A stretch of 64,000 nt of DNA from Macrosoma leucophasiata. Its lineage: Eukaryota; Arthropoda; Insecta; Lepidoptera; Hedylidae. How positions within the stretch are numbered: the first letter of the stretch is position 1; every line of letters starts with the position of its first letter. Location of the stretch: positions 16,205,001 to 16,269,000 of the forward strand of contig JAWQUS010000016.1 in NCBI GenBank assembly GCA_036365455.1, in the 5' to 3' direction. Below the pieces are notes generated by a model. It was given only the letters and a program-made list of their open reading frames with translations. It did not search any database and was not told where the DNA came from. Position numbers and translations under genes: made by a program. Of the stretch, positions 55,988 through 64,000 are shown piece after piece.

Positions 55988-56450
55988 GTTTTGGTCCGCT
56001 CGTGTTTCGTCCCGCGGACCGAAACGCCTATAACCATTTTTTTCATGGGGATATTCGGCCCACAAATGGAAAGTGACCCAATCGCCCAAGAGTTCTTCTT
56101 AAATGGGTAGATTCGGTCCAATTATATTGTCATGTACAGTCGAATACAAAAAAATAATACTTTCGTTCACCAATTAGGTATTTGAGTTTTTTTAAGTGAT
56201 TGATAATATACGACATATGATTAATGTTCTGTGTGTGTGTGTGTAAGATATTTAATTTGATTGATGTGATTTATTTGTTTAAGTTTATTTTTGTGTAGGT
56301 AAATATAAATTTTATCATAATACATTGCATTTTATTTATTTCTCAATTTTTCGTAACCAACTGTACTTAAATCTTTCAAATCAGGTATTCATATCGGGAC
56401 GAATCGCCCCATTTAGAAGGCATTGTTAGGCGTTTCGGTCCGCGGGACGT
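55988..56450. mobile_element. MITE with GGCGTTTYGGTCCGC ends
   Basis: The left end is itself a hairpin (GGCGTTTTGGTCCGC / GCGGACCGAAACGCC, one mismatch). The same word recurs at 56429-56443, with AT-rich sequence between. Type unclear. Confidence 0.5.
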
Positions 56451-56884
56451 AACCTAATAATTATATTATTTATTTTTCGCTTTTTAGTGTTTTTTGTCTA
56501 TTCTATTTTGAATTTTTTTGAAGGCGGTTTTTTTAATTTTAAAATAATTTATTTTTTGCTTTTTAGTGGTGTAACTATTATTAGTATTAAGTATTACAGT
56601 AATAGTATGTAGGTATTTCAACTACGAAGGTACTATCTATAGTCTTTATCATCATTTCTAGAGGTTAATAGCGGTTTCTAAAACTATCTAGGTATTCTAG
56701 TAGCTGGTTTTTAGGCAGTCAAGCAAAAGGCTAATTCAAAGTGTAGTGATAAAACCCGCTTTTAAGATAGATAGTTTTGTTATGTTTAAAAAACTCGCTA
56801 ACCGCTACTGTAGTGATAGATTGTTTCAATAGGAACTATGAGTCTTTCTTTATGACGCACAACACTGTTGTAAACATCTTCTGG

Positions 56885-57300
56885 GAAGGCTTTGTCCAGC
56901 TGTGGACATCTTTCGGCTGGAGTGATGTTGGTGATGGTGGTGGCGATGATGTTGATAGAGGTGATAATGACAGATGATGATGATGATGACGGTGATGATG
57001 ATCATGACACGCATAATAATATGAACATCATCTTCATCATCATCATCACATCCATCATCATCCCCTCCATCGTCAACACTTCCATCATCATCACCTCCAT
57101 CATCATCATCACAACTAACGTCATCACATTCATCATCACCACATCCATCATCACCACATCCATCATCACCACATCCATCATCATCACTTCCGTCATACCT
57201 CCATCATCATCATCACATCCATCATCATCACCTCCACCATCATCATCACCTCCACCATCATCATCACCTCCATCGTGATCACCACCATCATCATCACGTT
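56885..57300. repeat. RTE-like end leading into (GAT)n minisatellite
   Basis: 56880-56925 reads FWEGFVQLWTSFGW, the RTE ORF2 end (compare GEAFVQKWTTFG at 37040), followed at once by GAT/GGT repeats to 57000, then the complementary ATC repeats to 57300. The minisatellite probably grew from the LINE tail. Confidence 0.7.
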
Positions 57301-57495
57301 CACCACCTCCTATAAAAAATGTCGAAATACTTTCAAGTGTGCTATGAAATTTGAGTGGTTCCCTCGATTTCTCCAGGATCCCATCATCACATCTTGACAT
57401 GGTGACAATGGGACCGCGCGTGAGGTATACGAACACATGGCACGGAACATTATTACAAATATATTTTTATTTTTAAAGAAATGAAAGAAAAATTT

Positions 57496-57571
57496 GACTT
57501 CAGGCGAGGCTCGAACTCGCGACCTACTGGGAATCTAGTCCAGCCGCTCTTCCAATTGAGCTACTGAAGCC
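57496..57571 (-). pseudogene. tRNA-like unit 1
   Basis: 76 bases. Acceptor-like ends GCTTCAG/CTGAAGT pair, the D arm is GCTC/GAGC, and the T arm GCGAG-TTCGAGC-CTCGC is perfect. The anticodon arm cannot form five pairs with a 7-base loop, so a functional tRNA is unlikely. RNA polymerase III boxes are present. Confidence 0.7.
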
Positions 57572-57800
57572 CTGCCCGATTTGTCGAATTTTTCCTTCAC
57601 ATCTATTGCATTGGTTTATGGTACCAGTAGCGCCATCTATTACCAACTATGCTAGTTAGGCAACCGATATAATAGACTTTTCAGTTTATTGAATATCGTA
57701 AAGAAGTCGCTTTTACCCTTAATAATTGTTTTATATTATTTCGCATTAACACATGCTTGTGAAATATATTTTTATTTTTAAAGAAATGAAAGAAAAATTT

Positions 57801-57876
57801 GACTTCAGGCGAGGCTCGAACTCGCGACCTACTGGGAATCTAGTCCAGCCGCTCTTCCAATTGAGCTACTGAAGCC
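57801..57876 (-). pseudogene. tRNA-like unit 2
   Basis: Identical by eye to unit 1. Confidence 0.7.
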
Positions 57877-58105
57877 CTGCCCGATTTGTCGAATTTTTCC
57901 TTCACATCTATTGCATTGGTTTATGGTACCAGTAGCGCCATCTATTACCAACTATGCTAGTTAGGCAACCGATATAATAGACTTTTCAGTTTATTGAATA
58001 TCGTAAAGAAGTCGCTTTTACCCTTAATAATTGTTTTATATTATTTCGCATTAACACATGCTTGTGAAATATATTTTTATTTTTAAAGAAATGAAAGAAA
58101 AATTT

Positions 58106-58181
58106 GACTTCAGGCGAGGCTCGAACTCGCGACCTACTGGGAATCTAGTCCAGCCGCTCTTCCAATTGAGCTACTGAAGCC
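58106..58181 (-). pseudogene. tRNA-like unit 3
   Basis: Identical by eye to unit 1. Its 305-base unit is cut at the palindrome centre after GGTTTATGGTACC. Confidence 0.7.
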
Positions 58182-58373
58182 CTGCCCGATTTGTCGAATT
58201 TTTCCTTCACATCTATTGCATTGGTTTATGGTACCAGTCCAGTCCAGTACCATCAATAAACTGAAAAGTCTATTATATCGGTTGCCTAACTAGCATAGTT
58301 GGTAATAGATGGCGCTACTGGTACCATAAACCAATGCAATAGATGTGAAGGAAAAATTCGACAAATCGGGCAG

Positions 58374-58449
58374 GGCTTCAGTAGCTCAATTGGAAGAGCG
58401 GCTGGACTAGATTCCCAGTAGGTCGCGAGTTCGAGCCTCGCCTGAAGTC
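58374..58449 (+). pseudogene. tRNA-like unit 4 (opposite strand)
   Basis: GGCTTCAGTAGCTCAATTGG to CCTGAAGTC. The mirror of unit 3. Confidence 0.7.
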
Positions 58450-58678
58450 AAATTTTTCTTTCATTTCTTTAAAAATAAAAATATATTTCACAAGCATGTG
58501 TTAATGCGAAATAATATAAAACAATTATTAAGGGTAAAAGCGACTTCTTTACGATATTCAATAAACTGAAAAGTCTATTATATCGGTTGCCTAACTAGCA
58601 TAGTTGGTAATAGATGGCGCTACTGGTACCATAAACCAATGCAATAGATGTGAAGGAAAAATTCGACAAATCGGGCAG

Positions 58679-58754
58679 GGCTTCAGTAGCTCAATTGGAA
58701 GAGCGGCTGGACTAGATTCCCAGTAGGTCGCGAGTTCGAGCCTCGCCTGAAGTC
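58679..58754 (+). pseudogene. tRNA-like unit 5
   Basis: Same as unit 4, 305 bases on. Confidence 0.7.
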
Positions 58755-58844
58755 AAATTTTTCTTTCATTTCTTTAAAAATAAAAATATATTTCACAAGC
58801 ATGTGTTAATGCGAAATAATATAAAACAATTATTACAAATATAT

Positions 58845-60095
58845 CTGAATCCTTTCAAGCGTGCTATTAAATTTGAGTAGTTCCCTCGATTTCTCCAGGA
58901 TCCCATCATCACATCTTGACATGGTAACAATGGGATCATCTGTGAGGTATACGGACACATGGCAGGGAACATAATTACAATAGATATCTAAATCCTTTCA
59001 AGTGTGCTATGAAATTTAAGTAGTTCCCTCGATTTCTCCAGGATCCCATCATCACATCTTGACGTGGTAACAATGGGACCACCTGTGAGGTATACCCCTT
59101 CAAACAAAAAAAAAATGTCCAAATTAGTACAGGTACAGTTCATAATTACAATATTTAAACAAACATGCAACTATTATTACAGTAAAAGTAGGTATTTCGA
59201 TTACGAAGGTACCATATATGGTCTTCATCATCAGTTCCACTTCCACTTCATCAAATTGTGCTTTCCGAAAGCAAACACACAAAACGTTATCTTCTATTAT
59301 AAGAAGTACCTGGTTGACCGAGCTTCGCTCCGTAGCGATTTTTGAAAATTATATTTAGTATGAATTGCATACTGAAGAAATATGACTAAAAACAGTTGAT
59401 TTTTTGGTCTAACCTCAAATCAAACACTTCCTCTTTGCTAAAAATACGACTAACGTTAGTAGACTAATGGTTCTTCTATTCATCAATAGATGGCGTTAGT
59501 CATCGGTTATGAAGAATATTTATTATTAACTTGGAACCGAGCTTTTCTTGGACCTGGAACCTAAACAAATCGATTTCTTGACCCGAAAAACCCTTAATCT
59601 GTAAGTTTCAAGAAAATCGTTGGAGCCGTTTCCGAGATCTTGATTCTATATATACATATATACAAGAATTGCTCGTTTAAAGGTATTATATAATATAGAT
59701 TATGGAAAACCTTATAGGTGTGCTGTGAAATTTGAAGAGTTCCCTCGATTTCTCCAGGATCCCATCATCACATCTTGATATGGTGACAATGGGCCCACCT
59801 GTGAGGTATACGGCCACAAGACACGGAAGGTTATTTTTGTAAAAAATATCGAAAATCTTTCAAGAGTGCTATGAAATTTGAAGAGTTCCCTCGATTTCTC
59901 CAGGATCCCATCATCACATCTTGATATGGTGACAATGGGCCCACCTGTGAGGTATACGGCCACAAGACACGGAAGGTTTTTATTGTAAAAAATATCGAAA
60001 ATATTTCAAGTGTGCTATGAAATTTGAAGAGTTCCCTCGATTTCTCCAGGATCCCATCATCACATATTGACATGGTTACAATGGGACCAACTGTG
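58845..60095 (-). repeat. Family G units in the right arm
   Basis: Units near 58855, 58990, 59705, 59860 and 60010. The pair at 59705/59860 is nearly identical and is one unit more than in the left arm. Confidence 0.8.
59306..59699 (-). mobile_element. 394-base insertion with empty site in the left arm
   Basis: The left arm carries the uninterrupted line ATAAGAATTATGGAAAACC (reverse complement). Here it is split after ATAAGAA. Minus-strand ends are TCTATATTATATAATACC and GGTCAACCAGGTAC, with hairpin GAGCGAAGCTC 14 bases from the end. A/T target and TC start are Helitron-like; the GTAC end is not canonical. Confidence 0.75.
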
Positions 60096-60190
60096 CAATA
60101 TACCCTTTCAAACAAAAAAAAAAACATCCAACAAAAAAAAAACATCCAAATCGGTGCAGGCGTTTTCAAATTATCGGTGAACATACATAA

Positions 60191-60403
60191 AAATGTTGAC
60201 AGGGTTAACCACAAATTGTTGGTGACAAAGTTATCCTCTTTTGGAATTGGAGGCACCCTCCTATCATGGCTCACCTCGTATTTATCTGGCAGATGTTTAT
60301 ACGTGGCAATCAAAGGTCACTCATCCCAAATTTTCGGCGCAACATCAGGCGTGCCACAAGGATCCATTCTCGGACCCCTTTTATTTAACATATTTATTAA
60401 TGA
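60191..60403 (+). pseudogene. LINE reverse transcriptase, palm part 1
   Basis: Reads VDRVNHKLLVTKLSSFGI, LLSWLTSYLSGRCLYVAIKG, then SGVPQGSILGPLLFNIFIND. This is the VPQGS...LGPLLF core of a CR1/Jockey-type reverse transcriptase. It is cut exactly after FIND by a Helitron-like element and continues at 62477 with IAKCF. The 5' side is lost at the edge of the inverted duplication. An apparent longer ORF upstream is only read-through of family G. Confidence 0.9.
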
Positions 60404-61249
60404 CTAGCTGTTGCCCGCGGCTCCGCCCGCGTGGGTGTCGTTTTATAAATAATTTAAATTTTACGATCCCGTGGAAATGTCCTAATCAAGTTTTCCGTCG
60501 CATACCTATATGTGGCGTACTTAATCACGTCTATAACTTCAAAAATCTCTATTTAATTTTAACCCCTTATATTTGAAAGTTATGGGATGATTTTGACAAA
60601 ATACTGAAGCACGTACCTACTTTTTATTCCTAATAGAAAGACTAGAACATCACTTTTCAAACTTAGAAACTACCAAAAATCCCACACAAATTTTAACCTC
60701 AATTCCATACAAATAATACCCCTCCATTTTGCCGTTTTAGGGAGAATTTTTGTCCATTTCACTTCAACAGATAATTCTAACTATTCCTAATCATGAGCCT
60801 GAATACGAATTTTTATACTGTTTAGTTCAGTAATGAGAAACTTTCCATAAAAAAAAATATCACTTCATTTTCCCCCTTTAGGACAAAATTTGTCCATTTC
60901 GTCAACACAAATATTTTTTTATTGTAATCCAAAATGTTTATTCCTGTTGTCTTATAGTCCTTTATATTTATCTCTAAAAACCCTCTCTTATACATCATGA
61001 AAGGAATCCTCGTACCAAATTTTAAGTCTCTAGGAAGTTTCATGTAACATTTTCGTATACAATTACAAAATCAAAAGTAAATAAATAATCAATGTAGAAT
61101 CAACCGTCTAATTCAGAGCAAAGGTAGCGTGGCCGCTGCCCCGACTTAAGTGCAGATCAAGAAGATAGCGTTAGCGCGTTTAAAAAACTTATGACCCCAT
61201 CCATCAAAGGCCATGGGTAACACTGCTTCTTACCTTTTGCCAAGAGTAT

Positions 61250-62320
61250 TAATATTTGTTTTATTAATAGGGATTGCTTTATTTTTTTTTTCGTACCAAA
61301 GAGCCTGTTCGCTAATATTCCACCTTGAAAATTGCGGTAAGTCCCATACCAATTTTCAGTACCCATTTTTAGGGGTTTGGGGGAAGATTTCAAAAAAAAT
61401 ATCTCGATGCAACTATTTTTCGTACATATATACATAACATAGCCTGTAAACCAATTTTCAGGCAAATGTCATAAAATGTTTATTTTTGGTGGTAGAGCTC
61501 CAGTGAAGGAGCTCGCGGGCGTAGGTACCACCGAATTACCTAATATACTTTCCGCTAAATTGTAGTGTGAACACTATCGTGTACAGCCCTATAATTTCCG
61601 GCACAGAGGCATAACACCTTAGGCCTCAGAAGTGGTAACGCATCTGCATTTAGACCTCTGGTCTTTGTGTGGGTGTGGCTGCAGTCATCACTTAACATCA
61701 ATGTGAACTGCAGGCTTGTTGCCACTTTCGTGACATAAAAAACGGCATTAAAAACTGACTAAATTTATCCGTACAAACTATCACCTCCTCTCTTAGAGGG
61801 TTGGGGGCAGATTTCCAAAAAAAAAGTACATATATTTTAAGAATTTTAACGTTTGTTTTCTTTAGTAACAAAGAGTCTAAACACCAATTTTTGGCTTAAG
61901 TCCAATACAAAATTTTACCCTCTATGTTAAGGGAAAGAGAGCAGATGTCCAAAAAAAATTTGTTCGAAATTATTTGTTAGGCTCAAAGAGTCCATACCAA
62001 GTTTCGACTTTCTACCTTGAAAATTGCAGAATGATCCCTACAAATTGTCACCCCCTAATAGGGGGTGAATAACAAAGAGGCCGCATACCAATTTTTGGGT
62101 TTCCACCTTGAACTCTGCGGAAAGCCCAATACAAATTTCACTCCCTCTTTTAAGGGGATGGGGGTAGATAAAATAAAAAATATGTAATTATTGTTTGTTA
62201 GGCTCATAGAATTCGTATACCGAGTTTTAACTTTCTACCTTGAAAATTGTGGAATGCTCCATACGAATTTCCACCCCCTATTTTAGGGGGTGGGGCAGAT
62301 TTCTAAAAAAATAATTTGAT
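61250..62320 (-). repeat. Diverged internal repeats with GGGGGTG hairpins
   Basis: Five blocks, each with TACCTTGAAAATTG-like sequence, a C-run/G-run hairpin such as CACCCCCTATTTTAGGGGGT and a CAGATTTC line, at about 61320-61400, 61765-61815, 61905-61960, 62010-62170 and 62225-62305. Confidence 0.65.
61488..61742 (+). repeat. Family A retroposon inside the Helitron
   Basis: TGGTGGTAGAGCTCCAGTGA to TTTCGTGACATAAAA. Missing about 20 bases near TACAGCCC. Confidence 0.88.
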
Positions 62321-62399
62321 AATAAGCAAATGTTGTTTTTTTTTAGTAACAAAGAGTCCGCATACCTATTTTTGGCTTTCCAGTTTGAACACTGTGGTA

Positions 62400-62443
<44 letters not shown>
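62400..62443 (+). repeat. (CAGA)n microsatellite in the Helitron end
   Basis: About 11 perfect units next to AGTTACTTTCACATTTATAA. Shorter runs sit at the same place in 9332-9527. Confidence 0.95.
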
Positions 62444-62444
<1 letters not shown>

Positions 62445-62476
62445 GTTACTTTCACATTTATAATATTAAGAAGGGA

Positions 62477-62918
62477 TATTGCGAAGTGCTTTCAAAATTT
62501 AAAATTCTTTATCTTTGCCGATGACCTCAAATTTGGCAGAGAAATTTCAAACAACTTAGATGCTCAGGCATTACAAGCAGATATTGACAGAGTCATCCAC
62601 TGGTGTAGCTTAAACGGGACGGACCTTAACCCTACTAAATGTTCTCATGTGTGTTTCACTCGCAAGCGCACAATATTAGAAACCAAATATGCCATAGACA
62701 ATAGCATACTTCTAAAACAAGAATCCATTCGTGACCTAGGTATCATAATCGACTCAAAACTACGTTTTCATCATCACGTAGAACATATTTGTAGATCTGC
62801 ACGCCAAATGCTTGGTTTCATTTTCAGAAACTCTAAACAATTAAAAAAACTTCAGACTACAAAACTTCTATACACAAGCCTGGTCAGAAGCACACTTGAG
62901 TATGGCACAGTTGTGTAG
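62477..62918 (+). pseudogene. LINE reverse transcriptase, palm/thumb part 2
   Basis: Continues from 60403: IAKCFQNLKFFIFADDLKFG (catalytic FADD), then VIHWCSLNGTDLNPTKCSHV, IRDLGIIIDSKLRFHHHVEH, ARQMLGFIFRNSKQLKK and LLYTSLVRSTLEYGTVV. Open without a stop for about 145 codons, so the insertion that split it is probably not ancient. Similarity is lost at about 62918, where the WxP and C-terminal end should follow. Confidence 0.9.
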
Positions 62919-62934
62919 AACTAGGCATGGTAGA

Positions 62935-63070
62935 CTCATTTCACCATGATGTTGGCATCTAAGTCTTAGGGGCTTCTTCGGTGGGAGCGTTAATGGCGTT
63001 TGTGGCGTTGGTGGTGTTGATGGTGTTGGTGGTGCCGTTGGTCGCTTTGGTAGTGATCCAACACTTCCCA
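62935..63070. repeat. (GGTGTTGGT)n minisatellite
   Basis: GTTGGTGGTGTTGATGGTGT repeats at 62985-63050. The proline-rich minus-strand frame across it is a by-product. Confidence 0.8.
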
Positions 63071-64000
63071 AGGATCCTGTAAGAAGAACTAGAGTTGTCT
63101 GTCAGTTAGTCGTTGAATGTGTTTCATAAAAGACATTATAATATAAGTAGATTCCCTAATCCTTCTTAAATAGGTTTTGAAAATTATGTTAAATAAGCAG
63201 CGGACCCAATACAAATTAATTTGCGACCAACACCAAAGATTTACATGTCACCAATGTACTTCTGTTAATTAAAAATAAAATAAATGCCTCATTTAACACG
63301 AAAGCTCTCTGACTACCCTACGGTTATAAGACTTATAGCGACCGCACCTCGCAAATTTGGCCAATAACGCTAAAAGAATGGGGGGTCATTATATTTCCTT
63401 TGTTTCACCGAGATATTATTTCCGGCCATGCCATCGCATTGATATATTATTATTTTATCGTGCTAATAAAATTAATAGGTGAAACCTTTTGCCGCATTTG
63501 CTGCGTTGATATTGATGGCTCCTGTACCATGGATTCATTTATTTCGCAAGTGTTTTTCGGAGGCAAAGTTTGGGGCGTGAATAACATTTGCAACGTAATT
63601 TATTCCACGCACCATGCTCGGTGAGTTCTGGGAGTGAAAGAAACATGGGAGTTGTTTTGTGTGTCGATTTTTCACAACTGTGACAAATGACTCACGTAAA
63701 TCAGCTTGTTAAGTATGTGATCATCGTATAAGTAAAATAAGGAAACATGTTTAAAAGAAATAGAAAAAACGCGTGTTAAATTAAATTTGGTGATTTTTTT
63801 TATGGATGTACGTAGTCGGTTTGCTTCAAAGCGGTAGTAGGTACCTACTTTACCGGACAGTTAGCGAGCGCAAAGGGCTCTTAGTCTAAGCTGCGTCCAA
63901 CGTCTTACTTTTAGTGTAATTTCCAACGTAAGGTCGCCGATTTTGCACACGATCTCTTTTTGATCCTATCCAATTTACATTTCACTGGGCCGCCGAGACA
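63071..64000. other. No feature recognised
   Basis: A 74-codon frame at 63400-63624 shows no domain. No repeat boundary seen. Confidence 0.45.

Larger units (their letters stand above)
57449..58844. repeat. Palindromic array of five tRNA-like 305-base units
   Basis: Three minus-strand units (tRNA-like starts 57496, 57801, 58106: spacing 305, 305) meet two plus-strand units (58374, 58679: spacing 305) around a centre near 58240-58318. By eye the first two units are identical. ATTATTACAAATATAT flanks the array on both sides (57449-57464, 58829-58844). Each unit holds a tRNA-like head and a shared spacer (CAACCGATATAATAGAC, ATAGATGGCGC, TGGTACC). Confidence 0.92.
56545..60190. repeat. Large inverted duplication, right arm
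   Basis: Reverse complement of the left arm, with three differences in content: one or two extra family-G units, the tRNA-like palindromic array (57449-58844) and a 394-base insertion (59306-59699). It lacks the left arm's LINE tail. It ends at 60190 where a LINE ORF begins. Confidence 0.88.
60404..62476 (-). mobile_element. 2.07-kb non-autonomous Helitron-like element
   Basis: Minus strand: TCCCTTCTTAATATTATAAA (62476) to GGGCAACAGCTAG (60404), with A before and T after on the plus strand. The hairpin GCGGGCGGAGCCGC lies 13 bases from the CTAG end. It sits inside a LINE codon run and can be removed to restore it. No helicase or nuclease ORF. It contains a family-A copy, a (CAGA)n run and five hairpin-bearing internal repeats. 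It shares its terminus with the helicase-bearing relic at 18462-22108. Confidence 0.88.

Noticed and set aside
57496..58754. Five functional tRNA genes
   Set aside because: The T and D arms fold, but no standard anticodon arm with a 7-base loop can be drawn, and the units belong to a repeat family with SINE-like heads.
60024..60193. N-terminal extension of the LINE ORF
   Set aside because: It is read-through of a family-G repeat; the real LINE sequence starts at about 60193.
63400..63624. 74-codon ORF with hydrophobic N-terminus
   Set aside because: No recognisable signal peptide or domain; length is expected by chance.

Overview
This window reads as gene-poor, transposon-packed insect DNA, most probably from a moth or butterfly. 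The basis is the repertoire: CR1/Jockey- and RTE-type LINE remnants, tRNA-derived SINEs, a D,D34D mariner, many palindromic MITEs, and Helitron-like ends of the CAGCTAG/CCGCTAG type that are common in Lepidoptera. No intact host gene, rRNA or convincing functional tRNA gene is visible. Nearly every readable protein stretch is a broken transposon ORF. The naming of the order rests on recall of repeat families, not on a search.

Layout. 1-2.9 kb: two abutting Helitron-like ends, a CR1/Jockey-like LINE fragment, and a mariner transposase remnant joined in frame to another LINE C-terminus. 2.9-18.4 kb: scattered family-A repeats (a roughly 285-base retroposon, about 25 whole or partial copies in the window), several TIR elements, two Helitron-like elements, a LINE remnant (14.5-15.3 kb) and a tRNA-derived SINE with a perfect 11-base target duplication. 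18.5-22.1 kb: a decayed Helitron that still shows PIF1-type helicase motifs and ends in the terminus shared by the small Helitron-like copies. 22-30.8 kb: LINE ends and nested repeats, including a foldback element with a 9-base target duplication that split a family-A copy and was itself hit by a Helitron. 30.8-51 kb: hAT-like and other MITEs, two tRNA-SINE families, an RTE terminus, Helitrons with tandem repeats, and two divergent units of a tRNA-like tandem repeat.

51.4-60.2 kb: a large inverted duplication (arms of about 1.8 and 3.6 kb, spacer about 3.35 kb). Its right arm contains a second palindrome of five almost identical 305-base units, three in one orientation and two in the other, each with a tRNA-like sequence. 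60.2-62.9 kb: a LINE reverse-transcriptase ORF split by a 2.07-kb Helitron-like element whose insertion point can be reconstructed to the base. 63-64 kb: nothing recognised.

The genes do not work together as a pathway. The coherent story is a transposon stratigraphy: an autonomous-type Helitron relic with non-autonomous relatives, SINEs that depend on LINE machinery, and DNA-transposon MITEs whose transposases are absent here. The density of nesting suggests heterochromatin; a W chromosome is possible but not shown.
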